The notes beneath the pieces are model-generated. The model was not told where the DNA came from. It saw nothing but the letters and a program-made list of their open reading frames with translations, and did not search any database. A stretch of DNA of 64,000 nt. Origin: Arthrobacter sp. SLBN-112 (lineage in GTDB: Bacteria > Actinomycetota > Actinomycetes > Actinomycetales > Micrococcaceae). Location of the stretch: the NCBI RefSeq assembly GCF_030944625.1, contig NZ_JAUSXY010000001.1, positions 2,976,001 to 3,040,000 of the forward strand, given 5' to 3'. The position numbers and the translations under genes are program-made. Within the stretch, counting starts at the first letter, position 1, and each line of letters starts with the position of its first letter. Positions 43,883-54,187 of the stretch are shown one piece after another.

Positions 43883-44692
43883 TCACCCGCGTGCGCGCAA
43901 CTCCCAGAATGCCACGGCCGACGCAGCAGCCACGTTGAGGGAATCCACGCCATTGCGCATCGGGATTTTGACGGCGAGGTCGACGGCGGCCAGGGTGCCG
44001 GTGCTCATGCCTGCGCCTTCGGTGCCGAGCACCAGGGCGAGCTTGTCCGGATTGCGGGCTGCCACGGCGTCAACATCCTCCGCGTCCGGCGTCAGCTCCA
44101 ATGCCGCAACGGTGAATCCGTGGTCCTTGAGCACCTGCAGGTCCCCGGGCCAGTCCTGCAGGCGTGCCCAGGGCACTTGGAAGACGGTGCCCATGCTGAC
44201 CCGGACGCTTCGGCGGTAGAGCGGGTCGCCGCACCGCGGCGAGACGAGCACGGCGTCGATGTCCAGGGCGGCGGCGGAGCGGAAGATCGCACCGACATTG
44301 GTGTGGTCCACGATGTCCTCCAGCACGGCCACGCGGCGCGCACCGGCGAGGAGCTCCGGCAGTGGCACCGGGGCGGGGCGCTGCATCGCTGCCATCGCCC
44401 CGCGGTGCAGGTGGAAGCCGGTGATTTCCTCCAGCAATGCGGCCGAGCCAATATAGGCGGGAACGTCAGGGTAGGCCTGGAAGACATCGTCAAGGTCCGC
44501 CATCCACTTCTCTGCCAGGAAGAATGAGCGAGGCGTGTGGCCGGCCGCCAGGGCCCGGCGCAGGACCCGCGACGATTCGGCGATGTACATCCCCTCGACC
44601 GGCTCGCGGAGCTTGCGCAAGTGGACGTCGGTCAGCATGGTGTAGTCGCTGACGCGCGGGTCATCGGCGGATTCGAGGTAGTGGAAGGTCAC
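43883..44692 (-). CDS. TrmH/SpoU family RNA 2'-O-methyltransferase
   Basis: 269 residues with an N-terminal RNA-binding substrate domain and a C-terminal trefoil-knot SPOUT domain. The three family motifs are present: LEDIVDHTNVGAIFRSAAAL, LVLGTEGAGM and VKIPMRNGVDSLNVAAASAVAFWE. It methylates a ribose in rRNA or tRNA; the target base is not predictable. It starts seven bases after the TauE stop, the last of a three-gene run (ABC ATPase, TauE, TrmH). Confidence 0.94.
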   Translation of the reverse strand: MTFHYLESADDPRVSDYTMLTDVHLRKLREPVEGMYIAESSRVLRRALAAGHTPRSFFLAEKWMADLDDVFQAYPDVPAYIGSAALLEEITGFHLHRGAMAAMQRPAPVPLPELLAGARRVAVLEDIVDHTNVGAIFRSAAALDIDAVLVSPRCGDPLYRRSVRVSMGTVFQVPWARLQDWPGDLQVLKDHGFTVAALELTPDAEDVDAVAARNPDKLALVLGTEGAGMSTGTLAAVDLAVKIPMRNGVDSLNVAAASAVAFWELRARG

Positions 44693-44699
44693 CGGGTGA

Positions 44700-45485
44700 T
44701 TATTTCAGCAGGTTGGCGATCATGACGCCCAGGGCCACGATGCCCAGGCCGAAGATCACGGCCCGGAGGACGCGCGGAGAGAGCTTCCGGCCAACCTTGG
44801 ACCCCATCAGGCCGCCGATGGTGGAACTGACGGCGATCAGCAGCACCACCAGCCAGTTGATCCGGTCAAAGGCGAAGACCAGGTAGGAGATGGCTGCCAC
44901 CATGTTGACGCCGAGGACCAGGATGTTCTTCATGGCGTTGGCATTCTGGATGGTCCCGGTGAGGAACACCCCGAGGATGCCTACCAGCAGGATTCCCTGT
45001 GCGGCAACAAAATATCCGCCGTACACCCCGGCCAGGTACACCAGCACCACCAGGAGGACCCCGTGGCGCTTGTCCCGCACGGCATGCTCCGGATTGGCCT
45101 CGCGGTTGCGGACCCAGTCCTGGAGCCTGGGCTGGAAAACAACCATCAGCAGCGCGAGCACCAGGAGCACGGGTGCGACGTAGTGGAACACCTGTTCGGG
45201 CAGGTGCAGCAGCAGCCACGCCCCGGTGACGCCGCCAAGGACCGACGCCGGCAGCAGGCGGAGCACCTGGCGGCCCCGGCCTGCGAGCTCCCTTCGGTAG
45301 CCGAATGCACCGGCAGCGGTACCTGCCACAAGTCCCATGGCGTTGCTCATCGAGGCCACGACCGGGGCCACCCCAAGAGCGATGAGGACAGGGAAGGTGA
45401 CAAGAGTCCCGGAGCCAACTACTGCGTTGATGGTGCCGGCCCACAGGCCGGCGATGAACACAATGGTGCTGCTGAAGAATTCCAA
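44700..45485 (-). CDS. TauE/SafE family sulfite exporter-like membrane protein
   Basis: 261 residues, eight hydrophobic helices and the repeated family motif (AGLWAGTINAVVGSGTLVTFPVLI near the start, VYLAGVYGGYFVAAQGILLVG in the second half). Likely exports an organosulfur or other organic anion. Located 19 bases after the ABC ATPase stop. Confidence 0.92.
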   Translation of the reverse strand: MEFFSSTIVFIAGLWAGTINAVVGSGTLVTFPVLIALGVAPVVASMSNAMGLVAGTAAGAFGYRRELAGRGRQVLRLLPASVLGGVTGAWLLLHLPEQVFHYVAPVLLVLALLMVVFQPRLQDWVRNREANPEHAVRDKRHGVLLVVLVYLAGVYGGYFVAAQGILLVGILGVFLTGTIQNANAMKNILVLGVNMVAAISYLVFAFDRINWLVVLLIAVSSTIGGLMGSKVGRKLSPRVLRAVIFGLGIVALGVMIANLLK

Positions 45486-45504
45486 AACGGTGAGCGGGCG
45501 TGTT

Positions 45505-46290
45505 CTAGCGGCGCGCTGTTGCGGTGTAACGGCCTGCGTTTTCGGACACGTCCAGGGGAAGGCCGAAGGTGGTGCTCAGGTGTTCTTCGGTCAGGACCTC
45601 GGTGATGGGCCCGGCGGCCACCACGCCGCCGTCGCGCAGCAGCATGGCGTGCGTGAACCCGGGGGGCACTTCTTCAAGATGGTGGGTGACCAGGACCATG
45701 GCCGGAGCGGCTTCGTCACGGGCAAGCTCGCCAAGCTTGTGGACCAGTTCTTCGCGGCCGCCGAGGTCCAGGCCGGCGCCCGGCTCATCCAGCAGGAGCA
45801 GCTCGGGATCGGTCATCAGGGCGCGGGCGATCTGGACGCGCTTCCGCTCCCCCTCGGACAGGGTGGCGAAGGTCCGGTTGAGCAGCGGTCCCATGCCCCA
45901 GTCGTTCAAGAGCCGGAAGGCGCGCCGTTCGTCGTCGCGTTCATATCCTTCCCGCCAGCGGCCGGTTACACCGTACGCCGCGGTGACAACCACGTTGAGG
46001 ACGTTTTCATGCTCGGGGATATGGGTGGCAAGGGCGGCCGAGGAAAGGCCAATGCGCGGCCGGAGCTCGAAAACGTCCACCCGGCCCAGGACTTCGTCAA
46101 GGATGCCGGCGGTGCCGCTGCTGGGGTGGAGACGGGCTGCCGCAATCTGGAGGAGGGTGGTTTTGCCGGCGCCGTTGGGGCCCAGGATGACCCACCGTTC
46201 GCCCTCGTTGACCTGCCAGTCAACCTTGTCCAGCAGGGTTTTCTTACCTCGGACAACGCTGACGGAGTCCAGTTCCAGAACATCACTCAT
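45505..46290 (-). CDS. ABC transporter ATP-binding protein
   Basis: About 261 residues (GTG at 46302 would add four). Walker A GPNGAGKTTLL, Q-loop region, signature LSEGERKRVQIARAL, Walker B LLLDEPGAGLD and H-loop LVTHHLEE are all intact. There is no permease or binding protein next to it, so it may be a stand-alone or ModF-like protein. Divergent from serB. Confidence 0.92.
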   Translation of the reverse strand: MSDVLELDSVSVVRGKKTLLDKVDWQVNEGERWVILGPNGAGKTTLLQIAAARLHPSSGTAGILDEVLGRVDVFELRPRIGLSSAALATHIPEHENVLNVVVTAAYGVTGRWREGYERDDERRAFRLLNDWGMGPLLNRTFATLSEGERKRVQIARALMTDPELLLLDEPGAGLDLGGREELVHKLGELARDEAAPAMVLVTHHLEEVPPGFTHAMLLRDGGVVAAGPITEVLTEEHLSTTFGLPLDVSENAGRYTATARR

Positions 46291-46415
46291 AGGAATAGAC
46301 ACTAGGACAAAAAAGATGATGACTGATAACCGGCGTGAAGGTTCCCGGGAGGCCCCTGGAGGCGGGCGCGCAATGAATTCAGGGGACCCCGGTGCCGCTC
46401 GATAAGATTGCAGGC

Positions 46416-47309
46416 ATGACTTCGAACGTGACTGCGGTCAGCTATGGCCAAAATTTGACCTCCAACGGGCTGGAGCAGCTGCGTTCCGTCCTTGCCTCAC
46501 AGGGCGCCGAGGTGCTATCCGAGACTGGACTGGATGATGGCCGCTACCAGGTGTCCGTTGCCGAACTCGCCCTTCCCGACGCCACGGCAGCCGGGCTGGC
46601 GGACCTGCGGCGGGCCGTGGCGGAGTCCGCGATCGAGGGTTTTGACACCGCCCTGGTGCCGGCAGGCCTGCGCGCCGCCGAGCGGAAGCTGCTGATCATG
46701 GACGTCGATTCCACCCTGATCCAGCAGGAGGTCATTGAGCTCCTGGCCGCCTACGCCGGCAAGCGGGAGGAAGTGGCCGCCGTGACCGAAGCCGCCATGC
46801 GCGGAGAACTGGATTTCGCACAGTCCCTCCACGCCCGGGTGGCCGTCCTCGCGGGGCTGCCGGCCGACGTCGTCCATTCCGTCCGCCACGAAGTGAAACT
46901 CAGCGAAGGCGCCGCTGAACTGGTGGCCGCGTTCAAGGCCGCAGGCCACGTGGTGGCCGTGGTGTCCGGCGGCTTCAACCAGATCCTCGCGCCGATCGCC
47001 GCGGACCTTGGCCTGGACTACTGGCAGGCCAACGAACTGGAAATCGTGGACGGCGCGCTGACCGGGAAGGTGCTCGGCGCGGTGGTGGACCGAGCCGCGA
47101 AGGAGAAGTACCTGCGCGAATGGGCTGCAGCTGAGGGCATCGCCCTGGAACACACCGTGGCCGTGGGCGACGGCGCCAACGACCTGGACATGCTCGGGGC
47201 CGCCGGCATCGGGGTGGCGTTCAACGCCAAGCCGGCCGTGAGGGCGGTAGCGGACGCTGCAGTGAACATGCCCTACCTGGACGCCGTCCGCTACGTCGCT
47301 GGCGTCTGA
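46416..47309 (+). CDS. serB: phosphoserine phosphatase SerB
   Basis: 297 residues from the ATG at 46416. Catalyses the last step of serine synthesis. HAD motif I is at 96-100 (DVDST with nucleophile Asp96), motif II is VVSGGFNQI, and motif III/IV is AVGDGANDLDMLGAAGIGVAFNAKP. The N-terminal ~85 residues resemble an ACT-like domain. Divergent from the ABC ATPase and convergent with an SDR gene. Confidence 0.96.
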   Translation: MTSNVTAVSYGQNLTSNGLEQLRSVLASQGAEVLSETGLDDGRYQVSVAELALPDATAAGLADLRRAVAESAIEGFDTALVPAGLRAAERKLLIMDVDSTLIQQEVIELLAAYAGKREEVAAVTEAAMRGELDFAQSLHARVAVLAGLPADVVHSVRHEVKLSEGAAELVAAFKAAGHVVAVVSGGFNQILAPIAADLGLDYWQANELEIVDGALTGKVLGAVVDRAAKEKYLREWAAAEGIALEHTVAVGDGANDLDMLGAAGIGVAFNAKPAVRAVADAAVNMPYLDAVRYVAGV

Positions 47310-47316
47310 GTCACTG

Positions 47317-47363
47317 TTAACCGACTGATGGGCCCCGCCAAGCGGGGCCCATCAGTCGGTTAA
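47317..47363. terminator. bidirectional terminator between serB and SDR gene
   Basis: Perfect 22-base arms, TTAACCGACTGATGGGCCCC... and its complement, separated by CAA, starting eight bases after the serB stop. AA/TT tracts close the stem on both sides. Confidence 0.9.
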
Positions 47364-47382
47364 GGGGTGCAGCACCTGAGGG

Positions 47383-48135
47383 TTACTGGGCGCCCTTGCC
47401 GAAGTAGTCTGCGCCGCCGGCGTACTCGGTGTGGCCGGACTCGACGTCGGCCGTTGCCATGCCGGCCACAACCTGGGCGAATTCCTCCACGGAGTACAGC
47501 TTCCCCGCTTCGGCGCGGCGCGCCTCAATGGCACCCGGCGTGGAGCGGTCCAGGAGCGTGGCGGTGACGGTGCCCTCGATCATGTCGCCGGAGACCACCA
47601 CCAGGGAGATCCCCTTCTCCGCGAGGTTGGGGATCAGCTCGCGCAGGGCGTCCTCACCGGCGCGCTTGCTGCGGGCCACGGGCTCGTAGGCTTCCATGGT
47701 GGGAACGGTGTTGATGAAGTGGGCCTGGTGGCTGGTGACGAACACCACTCGGGAGCCTTCCTGCATCAGGGGCACTGCGGCATTGAGCATGTTGACCTGC
47801 GCGTCACGGTTGAGCTTGAGCGCGTAATCCTCCCCCATCCCCGTTTCCATGCCGCCGGAGGCATTCAGGACCAGGATGTCCAGGGACCCGAAATTCTCCA
47901 TGGCTGCGCTGGCCAGCGCCTGCACGCCTTCCTGTGTGGTGAGGTCGGCGCCGATGGCTACCGCACGGCCGCCGTCAGCCTCGATTCCCTGCACCACTTT
48001 GTTGGCGCGGGGCGCCTTCTGGCGGTAATTCACGACGACGGCGGCGCCTTCCGAGGCGAGGATCTTGGCTACGTCGGCGCCGATGCCCCGCGATGATCCG
48101 GTGACGATGGCCGTCTTGTTGTCCAGCAGTCCCAT
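47383..48135 (-). CDS. SDR family oxidoreductase
   Basis: 250 residues from the ATG at 48135 (MGLLDNKTAIVTGSSRGIG). The Rossmann glycine motif and LVLNASGGMETGMG are present. At the position of the catalytic tyrosine the sequence reads YEPVARSKRAGED (Tyr-Glu-Pro-Val-Ala-Arg-Ser-Lys), so the Tyr-to-Lys spacing is longer than YxxxK, as in some SDRs annotated as atypical. Substrate unknown. It follows fabG on the same strand at 140 bases. Confidence 0.9.
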   Translation of the reverse strand: MGLLDNKTAIVTGSSRGIGADVAKILASEGAAVVVNYRQKAPRANKVVQGIEADGGRAVAIGADLTTQEGVQALASAAMENFGSLDILVLNASGGMETGMGEDYALKLNRDAQVNMLNAAVPLMQEGSRVVFVTSHQAHFINTVPTMEAYEPVARSKRAGEDALRELIPNLAEKGISLVVVSGDMIEGTVTATLLDRSTPGAIEARRAEAGKLYSVEEFAQVVAGMATADVESGHTEYAGGADYFGKGAQ

Positions 48136-48275
48136 ACGAGCTTCCTTTGTTCGAAACATCCAAATCGTTGTGGCCTGCAGTCCATCATGCCAGCGGCTGT
48201 TCCCAATGCCTTTGTCCGACGTCGACAAATAAGGGCCACCGGGCTAGTGCACTGCGGGGCCGTGGGCAGGACCGG

Positions 48276-49070
<795 letters not shown>

Positions 49071-49154
49071 TTAGCGGCAGGCCCGGTACGGGTTTGGGCA
49101 GCACTGCCGATGGTGCGAGAATTGAGGGAAGCCTTTGGAGCGTGATTATCCACC

Positions 49155-49589
49155 GTGACCCTTGAAAACCATGCGGGACATTCCGCGCCCGAAGAACCGG
49201 GCCGGTTCTCCGGCGATGCCGAGGTACACAGCATTACCGAAGCTGCTGGAGCGCACTCGGAGGATATGCGCCAGCGGATGATTAAGTACGCCCTGGCGAT
49301 GGGCATCCGCATGGTGTGCCTGGTCATGATTTTCGTGGTGGACGGCTGGTTCAAGATCATTGCGGTGGCCGGTGCGGTCTTCCTGCCCTGGGTGGCGGTG
49401 GTCATAGCCAACGGCAACGACAAAGCCGAAGGGCACAGTGACCTGCTGATCGATTCCGCGCCACTGGCCGAGCTCGAAAGCCCGGCTCCCCCGGCCGAGG
49501 ATGAAGAAGCAGGAAATGCAGTGCTTCAGGGTGAACTGGTAACAGACGACGAGGAACAGGGACACGGAGAGGAGCGGCAGGGGCCATGA
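49155..49589 (+). CDS. DUF3099 family membrane protein
   Basis: 144 residues from a GTG start. The N-terminal cytoplasmic part contains the family pattern VHSITEAAGAHSEDMRQRMIKYALAMGIRMVCLV, then two membrane helices. The C-terminal acidic tail is Glu/Asp-rich. Actinobacterial family of unknown function. Its stop overlaps the next start by four bases (ATGA). Confidence 0.9.
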   Translation: MTLENHAGHSAPEEPGRFSGDAEVHSITEAAGAHSEDMRQRMIKYALAMGIRMVCLVMIFVVDGWFKIIAVAGAVFLPWVAVVIANGNDKAEGHSDLLIDSAPLAELESPAPPAEDEEAGNAVLQGELVTDDEEQGHGEERQGP

Positions 49590-49846
49590 GCATTTTCGAT
49601 TTCGCAGCAGGATCGGATCTGGCATCGGAGGCAGCGGCACTCTGCTCACGGAAGGCCTGCAGGTCCGAAGCGTCCTGGCAACTCCTCTGGAACAACCCCA
49701 AAATCCACGCTCCCGAGCGGCGGAAGACCTGGCTGGCCTGCGCCGAGCACCGGGAATGGCTTGAGGACTATCTGCAAACGCGGGGACTCTGGAAAGAAAC
49801 GCTTCCCCTGCAGGCGGACGCCGGCCCACTGGAGCAGGACATCTGA
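49586..49846 (+). CDS. small conserved Cys/His protein, function unknown
   Basis: 86 residues. CSRKAC (20, 25), HAPERR, and LACAEHREWLEDYL give two Cys-x-Cys/His groups that could bind zinc (C20, C25, C51, H54 by my count). Seen in related actinobacteria between DUF3099 and SURF1. Coupled by overlap to the gene before (ATGA) and directly abutting the SURF1 start (TGAATG). Confidence 0.85.
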   Translation: MSIFDFAAGSDLASEAAALCSRKACRSEASWQLLWNNPKIHAPERRKTWLACAEHREWLEDYLQTRGLWKETLPLQADAGPLEQDI

Positions 49847-50725
49847 ATGTACCGTTTCCTCTTCTCCAGCAAGTGGCTGGGCTATCTCCTGCTGGCCGCC
49901 ATCTTTGCCACGGCGTGCGTCTTCCTTGGCCGCTGGCAGATGGACCGCCGCGCCGAGACCTTGGCTGAAATCAACCGCGTGGTCAACAACTACTCGGCAA
50001 CGCCCATCCCGTTCTCCCAAGCGAAGGACCAGTTCGCCCAGCTGGACCCGGCCAAGGAATGGACCCAGGTTGAGCTCAAGGGAACGTACGATGCTGCCGG
50101 CCAGCGGGTGGTGAGGAACCGGCCCCTCAACGGCCAACCCGGTTACGAGGTTGTTGTCCCGTTCCGGCTGGACAGCGGCGAAACCGTCGTGATCGACCGT
50201 GGCTGGCTGCCCATCGGAAACAAGAATCCCGGCAGTCCGGATTCGGTGCCGGCGCCCCCGGCCGGTGAGGTCACCGCCGTCGTGCGCTTGAAACATGGCG
50301 AGCCGGAACTGCAGCGCGGGGCACCCACGGGACAGTTGGCGTCCATCGACCTGCCCACCTATGCATCGCAGCTGGGCTACCCGCTGTTCACGGGGGCGTA
50401 TGGCCAGCTGGCCTCGGAAACTCCTGCTGCGGCTGACATGCCGGTCGCGTTCCCCAAGCCGTCAACGGACGAAGGGACCCACCTGTCCTACTCCTTGCAG
50501 TGGTTCGCCTTCGGTGTGCTCATGTTCGTCGGCTTCGGTTATGCGGCGCGGCAGCAGGCGCGCAACGCCGCGATCGACGCCGAGGATGACGAGGAGGCGT
50601 TCGCTGACGGGGCCGTCCATTCCGCTGTCCCCGCCGCCCGCCGTCGGCCGGCACCGCCGCGAAAGCGAACCAAGGCGACGGCCGAGGAGGAGGAAGACGC
50701 CCTCCTGGACGCGCAGGGGTTCTAG
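49847..50725 (+). CDS. SURF1 family cytochrome oxidase biogenesis protein
   Basis: 292 residues with a membrane helix near the N-terminus (LGYLLLAAIFATACVFLGRWQMDRR) and another near residue 220 (WFAFGVLMFVGFGYAAR). The extracytoplasmic loop carries the SURF1 signature VRNRPLNGQPGYEVVVPF and VIDRGWLPIG. It assists heme a/cytochrome aa3 oxidase assembly. The ~50-residue C-terminal tail is acidic, then Pro/Arg-rich. Confidence 0.94.
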   Translation: MYRFLFSSKWLGYLLLAAIFATACVFLGRWQMDRRAETLAEINRVVNNYSATPIPFSQAKDQFAQLDPAKEWTQVELKGTYDAAGQRVVRNRPLNGQPGYEVVVPFRLDSGETVVIDRGWLPIGNKNPGSPDSVPAPPAGEVTAVVRLKHGEPELQRGAPTGQLASIDLPTYASQLGYPLFTGAYGQLASETPAAADMPVAFPKPSTDEGTHLSYSLQWFAFGVLMFVGFGYAARQQARNAAIDAEDDEEAFADGAVHSAVPAARRRPAPPRKRTKATAEEEEDALLDAQGF

Positions 50726-50762
50726 GGCATGGAGTACGACGCCGGCCCGGTCGCCGGGCAGG

Positions 50763-52361
50763 CTAGGCCAGGGTGATCAGGTCCAGGTAGTCCTCGTTCC
50801 AGAGGTCTTCCACGCCGTCGGGGAGCATGACGACGCGTTCCGGGTTGAGGGCTTCGACCGCGCCTTCGTCGTGGCTGACCAGGACGACGGCGCCGGTGTA
50901 GTTGCGCAGCGCGCCCAGGATTTCGGCGCGGCTGGCCGGGTCCAGGTTGTTGGTGGGTTCGTCGAGGAGGAGGACGTTGGCGCTCGAGGCCACGATGGTG
51001 GCCAGGGCCAGGCGGGTCTTCTCGCCGCCGGAGAGTACGCCGGCGGGCTTGTCGACGTCGTCTCCGGAGAACAGGAACGAGCCCAGGATGCCGCGGACCT
51101 CCGCGTCCTTCATGTCCGGCGCGGAGGAGCGCATGTTCTCGAGCACGGTGCGGTCGTGGTCCAGGGTTTCGTGTTCCTGGGCGTAATATCCCACTTTGAG
51201 CCCGTGGCCGGGGATGACCTCGCCGGTGTCGGGGGCGTCCACGCCGGCGAGCATGCGCAGCAACGTGGTCTTGCCGGCGCCGTTGAGCCCCAAAATGACC
51301 ACCTTGGATCCGCGGTCGATGGCCAGGTCCACATCGGTGAAGATTTCCAGTGAGCCGTACGACTTGCTGAGTCCGTCCGCGGTGAGCGGGGTCTTGCCGC
51401 AGGGCGACGGATCCGGGAACCGCAGGGCTGCCACGCGGTCCTGCTCGCGGACCGCTTCCAGGCCGCTGAGCAGCCGTTCGGCACGCTTGGCCATGTTTTG
51501 CGCGGCGACGGCCTTGGTGGCTTTGGCCCGCATCTTGTTGGCCTGGTCCATGAGGACCTGCGCCTTCTTTTCTGCGTTGGCCCGTTCACGCTTGCGGGCG
51601 CGCTCGTCCGTTTCGCGCTGCTGGAGGTAGCGCTTCCAGTCCATGTTGTAGAAGTCGATCTGGGCGCGGTTGGCGTCCAGCAGGAACACCTTGTTGACTG
51701 TGGCTTCGAGCAGGTCCGTATCGTGGCTGATGACGATCAGGCCGCCCTGGTGGTTCTTCAGGAAGTCACGGAGCCAGGCGATGGAGTCGGCATCGAGGTG
51801 GTTGGTGGGTTCGTCCAGGAGCATCGTCTCGGCGTCGGAGTACAGGATGCGGGCCAGCTCCACACGGCGCCGCTGTCCGCCGGAGAGCGTCTTCAGCGGT
51901 TGGTTCAGCAGGCGGTCCGGGAGGGCAAGGTTAGAACAGATCGACGCCGCTTCGGCCTCGGCCGCGTATCCGCCGGCGGCCAGGAATTCCGATTCCAGCC
52001 GGTCGTAGCGGTTCATGGCCTTCCGCTGGACATCGGCGTCCTCGCTGGCCATCTCATCGTGGGCCTTGCGGAGTTTGCCGACGACGATATCAAGACCGCG
52101 CGCGGAGAGGATCCGGTCCCGGGCCAGCTGTTCCATGTCCGGGGTGCGGGGGTCCTGGGGCAGGTAGCCGATTTCACCGCTCCGGGTGACTTTGCCGGCA
52201 GCCGGCAGCCCCTCCCCTGCAAGCACGCGTGTCAGCGTGGTCTTGCCGGCTCCGTTCCGGCCCACCAGGCCGATCTTGTCCCCTTTGTCGATGCGGAAGC
52301 TCACCTGATCCATGAGGAGCCGGGCGCCGGCACGCAGTTCAAGATCCTGGACAGTAATCAC
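50763..52361 (-). CDS. ABC-F family ATPase (translation factor type)
   Basis: 532 residues, two ATP-binding cassettes without membrane segments. Walker A motifs are GRNGAGKTTLTRVL (first) and GLNGAGKTTLLRML (second); signatures LSGGQRRRVELARIL and LSGGEKTRLALATIV; Walker B LLLDEPTNHLD and LLLDEPTNNLD. The linker (ERANAEKKAQVLMDQANKMRAKATKAVAAQ) is the P-site tRNA interaction motif region. GTG start. Acts on ribosomes or as an antibiotic-protection factor; which one cannot be told. Confidence 0.94.
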   Translation of the reverse strand: MITVQDLELRAGARLLMDQVSFRIDKGDKIGLVGRNGAGKTTLTRVLAGEGLPAAGKVTRSGEIGYLPQDPRTPDMEQLARDRILSARGLDIVVGKLRKAHDEMASEDADVQRKAMNRYDRLESEFLAAGGYAAEAEAASICSNLALPDRLLNQPLKTLSGGQRRRVELARILYSDAETMLLDEPTNHLDADSIAWLRDFLKNHQGGLIVISHDTDLLEATVNKVFLLDANRAQIDFYNMDWKRYLQQRETDERARKRERANAEKKAQVLMDQANKMRAKATKAVAAQNMAKRAERLLSGLEAVREQDRVAALRFPDPSPCGKTPLTADGLSKSYGSLEIFTDVDLAIDRGSKVVILGLNGAGKTTLLRMLAGVDAPDTGEVIPGHGLKVGYYAQEHETLDHDRTVLENMRSSAPDMKDAEVRGILGSFLFSGDDVDKPAGVLSGGEKTRLALATIVASSANVLLLDEPTNNLDPASRAEILGALRNYTGAVVLVSHDEGAVEALNPERVVMLPDGVEDLWNEDYLDLITLA

Positions 52362-52544
52362 AGCAGGTAAGACCTTTCACAAACAGGGATAAGCCGCAGC
52401 CCGGAGCGTCTGTGGTTGGGCGGGGCGGTAAATGGCCGGAGAACGGCACAGTCCAGTCTACCGTCCAGCGGGCCGCCGCGATTTCAACGGGGCGGGACCG
52501 CGGCCACTGCCTGTTTAGGGTGCATTCCGTACTTCCGGCAGGAC

Positions 52545-53573
52545 TTAGCCTTGGTGATTCTCCGGGAGCCGGCCGCCGGCCTCGCTTGCTTCGCTTCGTT
52601 CTTCGTGGCCGTCTTTGGACTTGCCGAACGGCAGCACCTTCATCACCGGGCCCACGACGGCCATGACGGCGAGGCCCCAGGCAAGTCCCAGCACGGCAGA
52701 GCAAAGGGTGTTGACGATCCAGGCCAGCAGGCCACCGACGGCGGGGACCGTTTCCACCGGGTGCTCAAGGGCGTGGACCAGATCGTAGGGGGCGTGCCAT
52801 CCCAGATCGTGTGCACCCTGCAGCATGATGTGGCCGCCGACCCAGAGCATGGCGATTGTTCCGACGAGGGTGATCGCGGCGAGGACGGCCGGCATTCCCT
52901 TTACCAGCAGTTCACCGATGCGCTTGGAACGTGCCGAGTCCCTGGCCATCAGGTGCAGGCCGATATCGTCCATCTTGACGATGAGTGCCACTGCGCCGTA
53001 CACCAGCACCGTAATGGCGAAGGCGACCAGGACCAGGATGAAGGCGCGGACCCAGATGGACTCGGTTGCTACCTCGTTCATCGAAATGACCATGATTTCG
53101 CAGGACAGGATGAAGTCGGTGGTGATGGCCCCCTTGACCACCTTCGCCTCGGCATCGTGGCCGCGTTCCACAGCCGGCGCTTCCTCCGCCTCGTGGTGGC
53201 CGCCGCGGAACTTGTGCCAGACCTTCTCTGCGCCTTCGTAGCAAAGGTAGGAGCCGCCGAGCATGAGGATGAACGGGATGATGCCGGGGACGAACGCGCT
53301 GACGAGCAGCAGGGCCGGGAGGATGATCAGGAGTTTGTTCCGGATGGAACCCCAGAAGATCCGCTTGATCATGGGCAGTTCCCGGGATGGGTCCGCGCCT
53401 GACACGTACTGCGGGGTAACGGCGGCATCGTCGATGACGACGCCCGCGGCCTTTGCCCCGGCCTTGGCGGCGCCGGCTGCGACGTCGTCCACCGAGGCGG
53501 CAGCTATGCGGGCCAGGGCTGCCACGTCATCCAGCAGGGCGACCAGGCCGCCGCTCACGGCCGGCCCCCGCAC
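52545..53573 (-). CDS. DUF808 family membrane protein (YedI-like)
   Basis: 342 residues. It starts with the family hallmark GGLVALLDDVAALARIAAASVDDVAAGAAKAG and contains several long membrane helices (FILSCEIMVISMNEVA, ILVLVAFAITVLVYGAVALIVK). Conserved integral membrane family of unknown function. The 183 bases between it and the ABC-F start hold no gene. Confidence 0.93.
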   Translation of the reverse strand: MRGPAVSGGLVALLDDVAALARIAAASVDDVAAGAAKAGAKAAGVVIDDAAVTPQYVSGADPSRELPMIKRIFWGSIRNKLLIILPALLLVSAFVPGIIPFILMLGGSYLCYEGAEKVWHKFRGGHHEAEEAPAVERGHDAEAKVVKGAITTDFILSCEIMVISMNEVATESIWVRAFILVLVAFAITVLVYGAVALIVKMDDIGLHLMARDSARSKRIGELLVKGMPAVLAAITLVGTIAMLWVGGHIMLQGAHDLGWHAPYDLVHALEHPVETVPAVGGLLAWIVNTLCSAVLGLAWGLAVMAVVGPVMKVLPFGKSKDGHEERSEASEAGGRLPENHQG

Positions 53574-53654
53574 AGCATGTGATCGAGCCGTTGGGTATTC
53601 AGGGCAGGGTGCGTGATGGGCATGTTCGGAGTATATTGCAGCCCGCCCCCACGC

Positions 53655-54092
53655 TCAGCCCTTCTGCAGTTCCTCGGCGAACATCACAATGATCCCGCTG
53701 GGGCCACGGACGTAGGAGAGTTTGTAGACGTCACCGTAGGTGCCCACCCCGCGCAGGGGGTGGCAGCCGTGCCTGGCAGCAATCTTGAGGGCATCATCGA
53801 TGTTGTCAACGGAGAACGCCACACGGTGCATGCCGATCTCGTTGGGCAAGGTGGGCTCAGTGGGGATCGCATCGGGGTGGATGTACTCGAAGAGTTCGAG
53901 GCGGCCGTTGCCGTCCGGCGTTTGGAGCAGGGCTATTTTTGCGTGGTTGCCGTCGAGGCCCACAGCGGTGTCGGCCCACTCTCCGCTGACGGTGTCCCGG
54001 CCCAGGACGGTGAGCCCGAGGTCGGTGAAGAAGGCGATCGTGGCTTCCAGGTCGCTGACTGCGATGCCAACGTTCTCCAGTTTGATGGGCAT
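53655..54092 (-). CDS. VOC family protein (glyoxalase/epimerase fold)
   Basis: 145 residues with two beta-alpha-beta-beta-beta modules. Metal-site candidates are His in DGNHAKIALL and GMHRVAFSVDNID, and Glu in RLELFEYIHP and MFAEELQ. The arrangement resembles methylmalonyl-CoA epimerase, but the substrate is unproven. Last gene before the accessory segment. Confidence 0.88.
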   Translation of the reverse strand: MPIKLENVGIAVSDLEATIAFFTDLGLTVLGRDTVSGEWADTAVGLDGNHAKIALLQTPDGNGRLELFEYIHPDAIPTEPTLPNEIGMHRVAFSVDNIDDALKIAARHGCHPLRGVGTYGDVYKLSYVRGPSGIIVMFAEELQKG

Positions 54093-54187
54093 GGGCCCAC
54101 GCTACCAAGTCGAGCGATGCGGGTGTACACGAATTGCCGGTCGGTTGACTGCTGACAGGTCTACACGTCTTTCCGCGGCGCTATTTG